Of a DNA stretch of 52,219 bases, positions 15,670 to 24,810 are shown piece after piece. The stretch is from Anaerolineales bacterium (GTDB taxonomy: Bacteria > Chloroflexota > Anaerolineae > Anaerolineales > UBA11858), in contig JADHTJ010000013.1 in assembly GCA_016785015.1 (NCBI GenBank), positions 1 through 52,219 of the forward strand. The letters run 5' to 3'. The position numbers and the translations under genes were made by a program. Below the pieces are notes generated by a model. The model had not been told where the DNA came from. It saw nothing but the letters and a program-made list of their open reading frames with translations, and did no database searches. Numbering within the stretch: position 1 is the first letter of the stretch; every line of letters begins with the position of its first letter.

Positions 15670-16110
15670 ATGAAACGTTATTTATTCTTTACTTTCATCC
15701 TGAGCGCTATTTTGTTAGCTGCTTGCGGTGGATCTGCCGCGCCAGTGGGTGAGGCTGGGGCGGTAGGGGAAATGGTTGCCGTCGATGGCGGAACCTACAC
15801 AAATATTTCCGTGCCCGAACTACAGACGATGTTAGTGGAAAAAGATTTCGTCTTCGTCAATGTGCATATCCCCTTTGCGGGCGATATCCCTAATACCGAC
15901 CTTTCGATCCCCTTTGATCAGGTCGATGCCAATCTCGACCAGCTCCCCGAAGACAAGGATGCCAAAATCGTGCTCTACTGCCGCAGTGGCAGCATGAGCA
16001 ATACGGCGTCTAAAACCCTGGTGGAAATGGGCTATAGCAATGTCTGGAATCTCGATGGCGGATTCAATGCCTGGAAGGCTGCTGGTCTGCCATTAGAGGG
16101 AAGCCAATAA
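15670..16110 (+). CDS. Rhodanese-domain lipoprotein
   Basis: This 146-residue protein has a lipobox LAAC and one rhodanese domain with the active-site loop YCRSGSMS (catalytic Cys followed by a six-residue loop), preceded by the ALxxxxDxxxVNVH-type strand (FVFVNVHIPF) and ending in VWNLDGGFNAWKAAG. It should transfer sulfane sulfur or bind oxyanions outside the cell membrane. AAAGGAG precedes the ATG. It is driven by promoter E, so it is probably co-expressed with the Sec-thioredoxin and CuA genes. Confidence 0.92.
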   Translation: MKRYLFFTFILSAILLAACGGSAAPVGEAGAVGEMVAVDGGTYTNISVPELQTMLVEKDFVFVNVHIPFAGDIPNTDLSIPFDQVDANLDQLPEDKDAKIVLYCRSGSMSNTASKTLVEMGYSNVWNLDGGFNAWKAAGLPLEGSQ

Positions 16111-16203
16111 TCGTGGAATTTCACTTGCCTATAAAGTGTTCTCATAAATTAGTAGTGAGCGTTTTACGTAGATCGCCCACATAGATAGTAAGGAGTGTGA
16201 AAT

Positions 16204-16434
16204 ATGATGGGATTTGGTTTTGGTGGATTTGGGATCATCTTCATGGTGTTATTTTGGGGCATCCTAATCTTTGGCGGAGTGTGGCTGGCAAAGTCGCTCA
16301 TCCACGAAAGACAGGGCAACCAAAGCGGGATAACAGCCCCACGGCAGCCCTCTGCGAGAGAGATTCTCGAGCAGCGCTACGCCCGTGGAGAGATCAGTCG
16401 GGAAGAATACGAACAGATTAAAGGTGATCTATAA
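16204..16434 (+). CDS. Small SHOCT-domain membrane protein
   Basis: The 76-residue protein has one helix (about residues 5-30, Gly/Phe-rich) and a C-terminal SHOCT motif (AREILEQRYARGEISREEYEQIKGDL). AAGGAG is placed well before the ATG at 16204. SHOCT proteins often accompany membrane or metal stress genes, with no fixed function. A strong terminator follows 26 bases after the stop. A single TTGCCTAT half-site lies upstream, but without the rest of the regulon promoter. Confidence 0.85.
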   Translation: MMGFGFGGFGIIFMVLFWGILIFGGVWLAKSLIHERQGNQSGITAPRQPSAREILEQRYARGEISREEYEQIKGDL

Positions 16435-16460
16435 CGATCGCCAGTCTAGACAATCCGAGG

Positions 16461-16492
16461 TGACGGTCACATCGCTGGTGACCGTCATTTTT
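16461..16492 (+). terminator. Rho-independent terminator
   Basis: TGACGGTCAC and GTGACCGTCA form a perfect 10-bp stem with a 7-base loop, followed by TTTTT. It separates the SHOCT gene from the promoter of the copper ATPase. Confidence 0.92.
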
Positions 16493-16499
16493 GGTTTCA

Positions 16500-16568
16500 A
16501 TAGGCCAATATGCCCATGCGGTAAACCGCCAAATAGCGCTGGAGGCTATTGAAATTTCACCATACAAT
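16500..16568 (+). promoter_or_regulatory. Regulon promoter F (for the CopB ATPase)
   Basis: Palindrome ATAGGCCAATATGCCCAT (16500-16517), 16 bases, TAGCGC (16534-16539), 23 bases, -10 TACAAT (16563-16568). The transcription start should be about 40 bases before the ATG at 16616. That a copper-ATPase gene carries this promoter is the best hint that the regulon answers to copper. Confidence 0.78.
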
Positions 16569-16615
16569 CATTATCATTAGATATATAATTCCCGACTGTA
16601 AAAAAGGAGTGGGAG

Positions 16616-18736
16616 ATGCAGGACCAACACAAACATCATCAGGCTGAACATGAAGCTCACCTTGAACATATGGAGCATTCCACAATGGAAGCTGACCATG
16701 TCGAGCACATCGATCAGCATGGGAATTCTGGCCATGATGAGCACGACGATCATGGTGATCACCACGTTGACCATTCCGATCACGAAAATATGTTCCGTCA
16801 ACGCTTCTGGGTCAGCCTAATCCTATCAATTCCTGTACTAATGTACAGTCCGTCGATCCAGAGTTGGTTGAACTTTAGAATGCCAGAATTCCCGGGCAGC
16901 GGGTGGATTACGCCAGTATTTGGGGTGATTGTCTTTTTTTACGGCGGTTTGCCTTTCCTACAAATGGCTGTTCCAGAAATCAAGAATCGAAAGCCCGGAA
17001 TGATGACCTTGATATCCCTGGCAATCAGCGTGGCCTTCATCTACAGTTTGGGGGCCTTATTCTTCTCCTTGGGCGATACTTTCTTTTGGGAATTGGTAAC
17101 CTTGATCGTGATTATGCTGCTGGGCCACTGGCTGGAAATGCGCAGTGTAAGACAAGCTTCGGGGGCATTGAATGAACTGGCTAAACTCATGCCCGATACC
17201 GCGGAAATTATCCGTTCCAATGGGAGTATTGAAGAAGTTTCTACCAGTAAACTACATTTGGGAGATTTGGTTTTAATACGCCCTGGGGCCAGCGTACCTG
17301 CGGACGGTGCGGTCATTGAAGGCGAATCTGACCTCAATGAGGCGATGATCACAGGTGAATCTCTTCCAGTAAAGAAACAAACTGGGGATGCAGTTATTGC
17401 CGGAACGATTAACGGCGATGGCAGTTTGCGCGTACAAGTTACCGCAACTGGTGACGAGACCGCCCTGGCTGGAATTATGCGTTTGGTCGAGCAAGCTCAA
17501 CAGAGTAAATCGAACACGCAAATATTGGCCGATAAAGCTGCTGGTTGGTTGTTCTACATTGCTTTGGGCGTGGCGGCCCTGACTGCAATTGCATGGACAA
17601 TTAGTGTGGGGTTTGATGTAGAGGTCATCGCTCGAGTAGCAACCGTGTTGGTGATTGCCTGTCCCCACGCCTTGGGGTTGGCTGTCCCCTTAGTGGTAGC
17701 GATCACCACATCAATGGGTGCCCAAAATGGAATTCTGGTGCGCGACCGCCTGGCATTGGAGCAGGCCCGCGAGATCGATACCATAATCTTCGACAAAACG
17801 GGGACCTTGACGCTGGGTGAGTTTGGCGTGGTTGGAATTGCCGCAGTGCAGGGCTGGACGAATGAGCATGCTTTAGGGTTGGCAGCCGCCATCGAGGGCG
17901 ACTCAGAACACACCATTGCGCGCGGCCTCCGCCGTTCTGCTGAAGTGCGTGGGGCGAAATTACCATCAGTGACAAACTTTGAAGCAATAAAAGGGCGCGG
18001 CGTCAAGGCGCAAAGCGCTGGTCATACAGTTCATATCGGTGGTCCGCGCATGTTGGAATTGCTGCAGCTGTCCCTACCAGAAGAGCTGCAATCACACACA
18101 GATCAAGCCAATCAACGTGGACAAAGTGTTGTTTATCTGATTCAGGATGGTCATGCTGTAGCAGCCTTTAGCCTGGCTGATGTCATCCGTCCTGAGAGTA
18201 AAGATGCTATCGATAAACTTCTGCAGATGGGCGTTGAAGTTGCTATGTTGACTGGTGACAGCCAGGCGGTTGCTCATGCAGTAGCAGACGAACTGGGCAT
18301 CGACCAGGTTTTTGCTGAAGTGTTGCCCGAGCACAAAGATCAGAAAGTGGCCGAACTGCAGGCACAAGGCAAGAAAGTCGCCATGGTCGGCGATGGGGTC
18401 AATGACGCACCCGCCTTGACGCGCGCCGATGTTGGCATCGCTATTGGTGGCGGCACAGACGTGGCCATCGAATCGGCAGGCATCATTCTGGTCAGGAACA
18501 ACCCGCTGGATGTAGTCAATATATTCACACTCAGCCGGGCCAGCTACCGCAAGATGATCCAAAACCTGTGGTGGGCAACTGGGTACAATGTTGTTGCTCT
18601 GCCGCTGGCTGCAGGAGTGCTCGCTCCCTTAGGGATTTTACTCTCCCCCGCAGTTGGAGCGGTATTTATGTCTCTAAGCACCATCATCGTCGCAATCAAC
18701 GCTCAATTTATGCGCCGCACGAGTTTTGCAAACTGA
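16616..18736 (+). CDS. copB: CopB-type copper-translocating P-type ATPase
   Basis: The 706-residue P1B-ATPase has a His/Asp/Glu-rich N-terminus of about 58 residues in place of a CxxC domain. The ion-site motif in helix 6 is CPH (Cys349-Pro-His351), typical of the CopB/P1B-3 group and not CPC. Other motifs: TGES, DKTGTLT with Asp393, [10 protein letters not shown]. The CPH group moves copper (and silver) out of the cytoplasm. AAAGGAG precedes the ATG. It is preceded by regulon promoter F and a terminator, and the Sec-DsbA gene follows after 74 bases. Confidence 0.93.
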   Translation: MQDQHKHHQAEHEAHLEHMEHSTMEADHVEHIDQHGNSGHDEHDDHGDHHVDHSDHENMFRQRFWVSLILSIPVLMYSPSIQSWLNFRMPEFPGSGWITPVFGVIVFFYGGLPFLQMAVPEIKNRKPGMMTLISLAISVAFIYSLGALFFSLGDTFFWELVTLIVIMLLGHWLEMRSVRQASGALNELAKLMPDTAEIIRSNGSIEEVSTSKLHLGDLVLIRPGASVPADGAVIEGESDLNEAMITGESLPVKKQTGDAVIAGTINGDGSLRVQVTATGDETALAGIMRLVEQAQQSKSNTQILADKAAGWLFYIALGVAALTAIAWTISVGFDVEVIARVATVLVIACPHALGLAVPLVVAITTSMGAQNGILVRDRLALEQAREIDTIIFDKTGTLTLGEFGVVGIAAVQGWTNEHALGLAAAIEGDSEHTIARGLRRSAEVRGAKLPSVTNFEAIKGRGVKAQSAGHTVHIGGPRMLELLQLSLPEELQSHTDQANQRGQSVVYLIQDGHAVAAFSLADVIRPESKDAIDKLLQMGVEVAMLTGDSQAVAHAVADELGIDQVFAEVLPEHKDQKVAELQAQGKKVAMVGDGVNDAPALTRADVGIAIGGGTDVAIESAGIILVRNNPLDVVNIFTLSRASYRKMIQNLWWATGYNVVALPLAAGVLAPLGILLSPAVGAVFMSLSTIIVAINAQFMRRTSFAN

Positions 18737-18810
18737 TTGGCCTTACACTTTCGCAAAATCCTAAGAGATGATTGCGGGAGATAATTCTATCGGTAGATTA
18801 GGAGAAAAGA

Positions 18811-19641
18811 ATGACTGAAGAACTAAGTACCAACGAGAACATACCACCAGATTCTGAAGAGACTTTAGAATCATCAGAACCGACGAAAGCTGCTTTCACT
18901 ATTGTTGTTCAATCGTGGGCAACTCCGATTCTCAGCATACTTATGCTGGTTATAGGTCTACTGGGGGGGTATTATGGACGACCTTTCGTTGAATCCACTC
19001 AGAGCAATACAAACAGCGATGAGAATCCTTCCGTGAGTTCGGATACCGTAGTCGTGCCAACACAGGATTCCAATCTTGCCGCTCAGCAGCAAGAACTGAT
19101 GGCTTTGATTGTCAGCCAGACGCGTCACTTTCAAGGGGATCCAAATGCACCGGTGACGATTATCGAATTCAGCGATTTCAAATGACCATATTGTGGGCGA
19201 TTTGCCACTGACGCGGGGCGTCAGATCAAAGAACAGTATATCGAGGATGGATTAGTGCGATTTGGATATTTCCATTTTGCCTTTTTGGGACCAGAATCGC
19301 AGTGGGCAGGCGAAGCCAGCGAATGCGCCGCTGAGCAGAACGCATTCTGGGAGTATCACAATTACCTATTCGAAGTCCTATCCGGACCAAATCAGGTTGA
19401 TTTTAATAAAGATAATCTAAAACAGTTTGCTGCTGATATGGGATTAAACTCAAATTTATTTGATGAATGCATCGACTCTGGCAAGCATTCAGGAACGGTG
19501 CAAGACGAGAGCAACGCTGCACGCCAGATCGGTGTCCAGAGTACCCCTACATTTTTAATAAATGGGCAAGCATTGATTGGCGCACAGCCATTTGAAGTAT
19601 TTCAGCAGGTGATAGAAGACCAACTAAATTCAGTTCCCTAA
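18811..19641 (+). CDS. Selenocysteine DsbA-like oxidoreductase (in-frame TGA, UPYC)
   Basis: Reading through TGA at 19183-19185 joins two open frames into one 276-residue protein. An acidic cytoplasmic tail and one helix (about 35-55) precede a thioredoxin_4/DsbA domain. The active site reads FSDFK-U-PYC (Sec125, Cys128) where the family has CPYC or CPHC. After the TGA the domain continues normally (FGYFHFAFLGPESQ, ASECAAEQNAFWEYHNYLF) and ends with the cis-Pro motif STPTFLINGQ. A 7-bp hairpin starts 22 bases after the TGA. AGGAG precedes the ATG. It could be transcribed from promoter F with the copper ATPase or alone; no regulon site lies just upstream. Family role: periplasmic disulfide exchange. 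Confidence 0.9.
19208..19224 (+). promoter_or_regulatory. Bacterial SECIS-like hairpin in the Sec-DsbA gene
   Basis: CTGACGC and GCGTCAG form a perfect 7-bp stem around loop GGG. The loop begins 30 bases after the TGA, within the range for bacterial SECIS, and contains the expected G. Confidence 0.75.
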
Positions 19642-19654
19642 AAGTCGATTCAGA

Positions 19655-20320
19655 TTATTCAACAGGCGGTAACATTCCTCGTTGCGCGGCAACCGCGATC
19701 GCCGCTGCCCTGGAATCGACCCCCAATTTGTCATAAGTAGTCTTAAGATGCGCTTTAACTGTGCGTTCTGAAATGCCTAATTGAAAAGCAATGCCTTTAT
19801 TGGTTTCCCCAGTGGCAACGGCTTCCAGAACTTCCTGCTCGCGGTCGGTCAGCGTTATTCCGGCGCTGTCTTTCGGTTTAGGCTGCTCGGGCGGTGACTG
19901 GCTGAATGCCAAGACTTTCTGCATGACTTCCGGGCTGAGCAGGGTTTCGCCGCGCGCCGCCGCCTGAATGGTTCTGATCAGAGACTCACGCGTCACGTCT
20001 TTGAGAATATAGCCCTTGGCCCCGGCCTGCAGGGCGCGCATGACCATCTGGTCTTCGTTGTAAGTGGTCAGGATGACAACGGCGACTCCTGAATGATCGC
20101 GCTGCAAATGCTCGATGGCCGTCAGCCCGTCCATATTGGGCATGCGCAGATCCATCAGGATGACATCGGGGTTCTGTTCAGCCGTCAATCGCAGGGCCTG
20201 CTCGCCATCGGCGGCCACACCGACGACTTCGATTCCTTCAGCGGTTTCCAAGATCAACTGCAGGCCATCGCGCACAATGACATGATCGTCGGTGACGATC
20301 ACACGTATCGCTGTTGTCAT
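19655..20320 (-). CDS. NarL/FixJ-type response regulator
   Basis: The 221-residue protein has a receiver (TDDHVIV, phospho-acceptor Asp57 in ILMDLRMPN, Lys in YILKDVT) and a LuxR-type helix-turn-helix (LTDREQEVLEAVATGETNKGI). Its ATG overlaps the kinase stop (ATGA, 20317-20320). It converges on the Sec-DsbA gene with 13 bases between stops and no terminator. Higher GC than the island to its left. The target is unknown. Confidence 0.93.
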   Translation of the reverse strand: MTTAIRVIVTDDHVIVRDGLQLILETAEGIEVVGVAADGEQALRLTAEQNPDVILMDLRMPNMDGLTAIEHLQRDHSGVAVVILTTYNEDQMVMRALQAGAKGYILKDVTRESLIRTIQAAARGETLLSPEVMQKVLAFSQSPPEQPKPKDSAGITLTDREQEVLEAVATGETNKGIAFQLGISERTVKAHLKTTYDKLGVDSRAAAIAVAAQRGMLPPVE

Positions 20321-21570
20321 ACTGGCTCCTTCAAGGGTAGTACTACCTTGACCGTGGTGCCAATTTCGAGATCGCTCTCGATCTTAACCGTGCCACCAAC
20401 CAGGTCAGCACGTTCCTGAATCCCCTGGAGTCCATAATGGCCTGCGGGGGTTTCACTTTCAATATCGAAGCCTATGCCATCATCTCGCAGTTCGATGCGC
20501 AATTCACCCTGAGCCTGCTCTAATAAAAGCCACACCTGGGAAGCCTGGGCATGTTTGGCAATGTTGGACAGCCCTTCGTCGATGATGCGGTTGGCGTGCT
20601 CGCGGATTTGATAGGGAACTGAAACAAGCTCGGGAACAGATAAATCCAAGTGACATGGGATCCCTACGGAGGTTGTAAAGCGCTCCGCCTTATTACGCAC
20701 AACAGTCCTCAGGGATGGGGCTTCTACCTCCAGGTGCAGGTCATCAATCGCGCCGCGCGTATCGGCCAGCGTACGGCGTGCTTTCTTCATTGCCTGGTCG
20801 ATGATCGTCTCGATGCGTTCCAGGTTGCCGCTCCCCAGGTGATGCTTGATAGCCTCTAACTGCAGCACCAACCCGGACATATCTTGCGCCAGGGTGTCGT
20901 GCAGCTCGCGGGCCAGACGCTGGCGCTCTGTGGTCAGGGTCAGTTCTTCGATTTGGGCGGCACTCTCGGAGAGCTGTTCATAGGTGGACTCAAGCTGACG
21001 GTACAACTTCTGGGTATGCTCGCGCGATTCGAACTGCTGTCGGAACATCACCATAAACACAATCAAGAGTACAAAAGTCGAAACAGACGGCGCAGTCATG
21101 GCGCTGACTAATTCCAGGCCCCCATTGAGATAATAACTCAAAAACGTCAGACCAAGAAAACCGATGATGGCGATCACGGTAATCCGTCGAAACCCGATCA
21201 TCCCAATCTGTTCAGCGATCAATGAGGCAAACAGGGCCAAGGCGATCGTACTCGATTGAGAAATCAGCACGATGCTCAATCCCAATATTGCCTGCAGCCC
21301 GATATACACCGGCCGCCAGAACGCACTCGTCGAAAAACGCGGGCTCAACCAGTGTAAGGCGATATGCGCCGCCATCAAAACCATGAAAGGGATCAAACGG
21401 GAATAAGATACCAGCGCGGAGCCGCTGAAGATTTCATACAAAGAGGCGTAACTAAGCAAGATGGTGACGATGGTGAAGAATGTATTCGCAACCCGAATGT
21501 TATCCTGGCTTTCTTCAGCGGTGGCATTTTCTTGCGGGGATTTCCTGATCGTAATATTTTGCTCAGACAT
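20317..21570 (-). CDS. Membrane sensor histidine kinase, LiaS/DesK-like
   Basis: I use MSEQNITIRK at 21570 (417 residues). The frame is open up to 21621, but the upper starts lack ribosome sites and overlap an operator-like palindrome, whereas TACAAT (21577-21582, minus) would start a leaderless mRNA exactly at 21570. There are about five helices with almost no extracytoplasmic loop, then a coiled coil, HisKA_3 (RELHDTLAQDMSG) and HATPase motifs (DEGLSNIAKHA, DDGIGFD, GLQGIQERA). A membrane-embedded sensor of this kind often detects envelope state. Its neighbour across the divergent gap is the lipoprotein acyltransferase-like gene. Confidence 0.88.
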   Translation of the reverse strand: MSEQNITIRKSPQENATAEESQDNIRVANTFFTIVTILLSYASLYEIFSGSALVSYSRLIPFMVLMAAHIALHWLSPRFSTSAFWRPVYIGLQAILGLSIVLISQSSTIALALFASLIAEQIGMIGFRRITVIAIIGFLGLTFLSYYLNGGLELVSAMTAPSVSTFVLLIVFMVMFRQQFESREHTQKLYRQLESTYEQLSESAAQIEELTLTTERQRLARELHDTLAQDMSGLVLQLEAIKHHLGSGNLERIETIIDQAMKKARRTLADTRGAIDDLHLEVEAPSLRTVVRNKAERFTTSVGIPCHLDLSVPELVSVPYQIREHANRIIDEGLSNIAKHAQASQVWLLLEQAQGELRIELRDDGIGFDIESETPAGHYGLQGIQERADLVGGTVKIESDLEIGTTVKVVLPLKEPV

Positions 21571-21615
21571 GCTCTTATTGTACATTAAAAGGAAAGGCAT
21601 TTCCCTTGTCTCGTA

Positions 21616-21641
21616 GGACATTGTCCATATGGACAGTGCCC
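21616..21641. promoter_or_regulatory. 26-bp near-palindrome between kinase and acyltransferase genes
   Basis: GGACATTGTCCAT (21616-21628) mirrors ATGGACAGTGCCC (21629-21641) at 11 of 13 positions, with a perfect core GTCCATATGGAC. It lies about 46 bases upstream of the kinase start I use and 80 bases upstream of the acyltransferase ATG, a natural site for autoregulation by the adjacent response regulator. Confidence 0.5.
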
Positions 21642-21721
21642 GCGAACCTGGAAGACAATTTTCACGCAGCCATGATTTTGCTACACTCAGGGCAATTCAG
21701 AAAAAGACAAAGGAGAAAATC

Positions 21722-23227
21722 ATGTCTACGCAAAAACATTCCAAAAGCAATACATTTACACGAGTGGTGATCGGCCTGCTGCTCTCGCTGCTCAGCGGGG
21801 TAATGCTGACCGCAGCCTTCGCCCCCTACAATATGTGGCCGCTGGTCTTCGTGGCCTTCCTGCCGATGATCGCAGCGCAATATCGAGTTTTCCCTGCAAA
21901 GGTGTCCAGCCTGGGGGGGGCGACGATGATCGGGGCCTGGGTGTTCATGTATTTCGGCCCGACCTTCTTCTGGGGCGGCTTTATGCTGGCGCTGCCCGCG
22001 GTTGTCTTCGTGATCAACTTCTTCACCGAAAAAGGGGCACGCAAATTCCATGCCAACACAGGCTATCGCTGGTTCATTATATCCGGAGTGACCAACTGGG
22101 TCGGCTTTGAGATCGCACGCACCTTCATTCCGGGGATCGCCACCTGGGGCTTCGTCAACTACACCTTGTGGAGCCAAACCTGGTTGATCCAGCCGGTTTC
22201 GATCTTTGGCATCTACGGTCTAAGCCTGTTGATCATGTTGATCAACTACGCCCTCGGCCAGGCGCTGTTAGCGTGGATAGACCGCCGTTGGACATTTGAT
22301 GCCGCCCCGCAGATTCCTGCCCGTTTCATCCGCCGTTGGCTGGTTGGAGTGGGAGTGGCTTGCGCCCTCTGGGTGGGCATCAGCCTCGTCCAGTATTCCC
22401 AAGCCCCGGAGAACCCCGAGACCGTGCGTGTCGCCGCTATCCAACTTGGCGAGACCGAGGTGGCTTTTTCCCACCCCGATATGGATGCCCAGGAACGACT
22501 GGCATTGCTGACCGACCTGACGCATCAGGCCGCCGACCAGGGCGCGGAGCTTATCTCCTGGAGCGAGCTGGTGCTGCCCTTCGATCCACGAGAGGAATAT
22601 ACTGCCGAGCTGAAAGCCCTGGCTGCTGAAACGGGTGCCACCCTGGTGCTGCCTTACGGCGTCTTCGAAGAAGATGGCCTGCGCAACGAAGTAGTGATCT
22701 TGTCCCCTGCTGGTGAGTTTTCCGATGCGTACGCCAAAGCCCACCCCGTGCTTTTCGCCGGGGAGCCTTACGGCCTCAACGTGGGCACCTTCCCGGTCTA
22801 CGAATCGGCTTATGGCACAATTGCCTCGATCATCTGCTACGACCTCAACTACACCGATGTCACCCGCAAGATGGCCGCTCAGGGCGCCAAGATCATCGTC
22901 GCCCCCTCCAGCGACTGGGACGGCATCGCCGAGAAGCAGAACATTCACCTGGTCTTCCGGGCCATCGAAACCCGCGCTGGGATTGTCAATGCCGAGAAAG
23001 CCTTCAACTCCGCCATCGTCGATCCTTACGGCCACATCCTCGAGCAGACCGCGGACCCGATCCCCTCACAGGCGATCCTGGTCGCTGACCTGCCCCTGGG
23101 CACGGCCGACTCGCTCTACATCCAATTGGGCGACTGGCTGGGCTGGCTAGCGCTGGCCGGGATGGCCTTCTTTACCTTCTTCTCCGGCAGCCTGGAGAAA
23201 AAGGCTCATAAGCAAAACAAAAAATAA
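21722..23227 (+). CDS. Apolipoprotein N-acyltransferase-like (Lnt) membrane enzyme
   Basis: AAGGAG lies 7 bases before the ATG at 21722 (501 residues); an upstream start at 21629 has no such support. The N-terminal half has about six helices and the second half is a carbon-nitrogen hydrolase domain with a candidate triad: Glu282 (SWSEL), Lys339 (AKAHPVLF) and Cys372 (SIICYDL). A last helix ends the protein. This is the layout of Lnt, which adds the third acyl chain to lipoproteins; the window encodes at least seven lipoproteins that could be substrates. The FAPYNMWPLVF start is Lnt-like. High GC compared with its surroundings. Confidence 0.85.
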   Translation: MSTQKHSKSNTFTRVVIGLLLSLLSGVMLTAAFAPYNMWPLVFVAFLPMIAAQYRVFPAKVSSLGGATMIGAWVFMYFGPTFFWGGFMLALPAVVFVINFFTEKGARKFHANTGYRWFIISGVTNWVGFEIARTFIPGIATWGFVNYTLWSQTWLIQPVSIFGIYGLSLLIMLINYALGQALLAWIDRRWTFDAAPQIPARFIRRWLVGVGVACALWVGISLVQYSQAPENPETVRVAAIQLGETEVAFSHPDMDAQERLALLTDLTHQAADQGAELISWSELVLPFDPREEYTAELKALAAETGATLVLPYGVFEEDGLRNEVVILSPAGEFSDAYAKAHPVLFAGEPYGLNVGTFPVYESAYGTIASIICYDLNYTDVTRKMAAQGAKIIVAPSSDWDGIAEKQNIHLVFRAIETRAGIVNAEKAFNSAIVDPYGHILEQTADPIPSQAILVADLPLGTADSLYIQLGDWLGWLALAGMAFFTFFSGSLEKKAHKQNKK

Positions 23228-23241
23228 GCTTGATTTCTATC

Positions 23242-23277
23242 AAAGTGACTGTCACCTTACGCGAGTTGACAGTCACT
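23242..23277 (+). terminator. Hairpin after the acyltransferase gene
   Basis: AAGTGACTGTCA pairs perfectly with TGACAGTCACTT over 12 bp with a 12-base loop, starting 14 bases after the stop codon. The following tract is T/C-rich and not a pure T-run. Confidence 0.65.
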
Positions 23278-23515
23278 TCTCTACTTCCACATCCATCACC
23301 AGCGTCAGGATCCAACCAAGATACAAAGCAGTCTAGCAGAGGGACTGCCGCTGTTCTTCCGGGACCATGATGGGACGTTGATGCCCGAAGGCGGGGACAA
23401 ATAGCGCGGATTTCGCTTCGAACCTGCAAGTGATCATTTCCAACACGAAGAGAGCCAATAAATCAGGCCTCGTTCCAACTCTGAACTTCCCAGATTGGAT
23501 TTTGGTAGAAATAGC

Positions 23516-24157
23516 ATGAAACGAATTTACCTGCTCGGTTTGATTCTCATCCTGGGGAGTGAGTTTCTCCTGCGTGATGTACTGCTGCCCACCCCCGCCA
23601 GTGATATACATATCGTTATCGCCATCAGTATCGAATGGCTAATTTTTCTGGCATTGATGCTTTATTGGCTCCCAAAGGTGGAAATGCAAAGGCTGGAGAG
23701 CATCGGGCTGGGAAAATTCAGAGGCAGATATATCTGGTGGGGGGTTTTTGCATATATATTTGCACTAATTGCCTCGATCTTCAGCGGTATCGCCCTGGAA
23801 GCGGTTGGACTGGAACCAATCCGTTCACTTCAGCCGATGATCAAAGCCTTTCATCCCCTCACGCTGCTGGGCTTGTTCCTGACCGGGACCATAGTTGAGG
23901 AAGTTTTTTATCGGGGATATCTGATCGAAAGGCTCAACACGATCACGGGGAAACGCTGGCTGGCAGCATTGGCTTCGTGGTTTCTATTCTCGTTAGTGCA
24001 TTTCAAATTCTTCGGGTTGGGGCCAACCATCGATGTGAGCATCCTCTCCGCGGTGCTGGTTTTGCTGTATCTCAAAGAAAAAAGCCTGTGGCCCTGTTTC
24101 ATACTGCACGGGATCAACGGCCTATTCGCTTACCTTATTTTCCCCCTGTTAATCTGA
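23516..24157 (+). CDS. CPBP-family intramembrane metalloprotease
   Basis: From the ATG at 23516 the protein has 213 residues with about six helices. The CPBP (Abi/CAAX protease-like) signature is complete: EEVFYRGYLIERL, then SLVHFKFF, then LHGINGLFAYL, giving the Glu-Glu, His and His/Asn metal-site residues. The frame extends to a TTG at 23495, but neither start has a strong ribosome site. The substrate is unknown. Confidence 0.85.
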   Translation: MKRIYLLGLILILGSEFLLRDVLLPTPASDIHIVIAISIEWLIFLALMLYWLPKVEMQRLESIGLGKFRGRYIWWGVFAYIFALIASIFSGIALEAVGLEPIRSLQPMIKAFHPLTLLGLFLTGTIVEEVFYRGYLIERLNTITGKRWLAALASWFLFSLVHFKFFGLGPTIDVSILSAVLVLLYLKEKSLWPCFILHGINGLFAYLIFPLLI

Positions 24158-24333
24158 GATTGGTGCACCCATCAACGAGACACCTGTGCTGGCTATGTAA
24201 CTCATCCAATGAATAATTCGGGGAAGTTTTATCCAATTTTTGTACCCTCAAGAGGACTCGATCCATGATTGGACGGTTTTTCTTCTTAGTCCATGCGAAC
24301 AAAAACTGGAAAGATTTCGGTCTAAAGAAAAAT
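24158..24333. other. Non-coding stretch before the first TIR element
   Basis: I see no gene, promoter or terminator that I can support here. With the element at 24334 and the sequence after it, the gene-free gap spans about 650 bases and is AT-rich. Confidence 0.5.
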
Positions 24334-24464
24334 TAGCCACCTGACAGTATAAGAAAAAAAACTTTCTGGGACACTGATTTTCACGGATTTTTTGTAAAGA
24401 TTCATAAAAACATCCGTGTTTTTCCGTGAAATCCGTGTACAAAATAGAAACTGTCGGGTAGCTA
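24334..24464. repeat. 131-bp terminal-inverted-repeat element, copy 1
   Basis: The ends TAGCCACCTGACAGT and ACTGTCGGGTAGCTA are inverted repeats matching at 13 of 15 positions. Inside are further inverted segments (CACGGATTTT and AAATCCGTG). A near-identical copy lies at 25838-25978. It has no open frame, so it looks like a non-autonomous (MITE-like) element; both copies are bordered by GAAAAA on each side or nearly so, possibly a target duplication. Confidence 0.8.
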
Positions 24465-24810
24465 GAAAAAAAATACTATAAATGAATCAGGAAACTCAAT
24501 ATCAGGCCTAAAACTAGCTGGTCACAACTTATGCAAGAGGTAGGCGGCAAAGCAATACGATATTTCATGCTGAAGAATAACCCTTAAAATACTCCTTTCG
24601 GGGGATGGCATATTGAGAAATTGATTGTAATCTTAGGGAGGTATGATAGGAAAGGATTACAATCTTTCTTTAGTAGTATTTGCAATGTGTTTCAAAATGT
24701 GTACTGGGTCAGCGCCGACGGGCGCCAAAAGCCCCTGTTAGGCGTAAATACCCTGAAAATTAAGACAAAAATATTTTCACAAAAATAGAAAAATATAAAA
24801 GGACAATAAA
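24465..24810. other. Non-coding stretch with one inverted repeat, before the methyltransferase
   Basis: No gene is seen. GATTGTAATC (24623-24632) and GATTACAATC (24655-24664) form a perfect 10-base inverted repeat with 22 bases between, which could be an operator or hairpin. A small GC hairpin (GCGCC/GGCGC) lies near 24712-24726. AAAGGA serves as the ribosome site for the next gene. Confidence 0.5.

Noticed and set aside
16126..16133. TTGCCTAT half-site upstream of the SHOCT gene
   Set aside because: The left half, the TnGCGC element and a -10 at the expected distance are all missing.
22268..23035. 255-codon minus-strand frame inside the Lnt-like gene
   Set aside because: It is a shadow in high-GC sequence; the plus-strand gene has the catalytic motifs and ribosome site.
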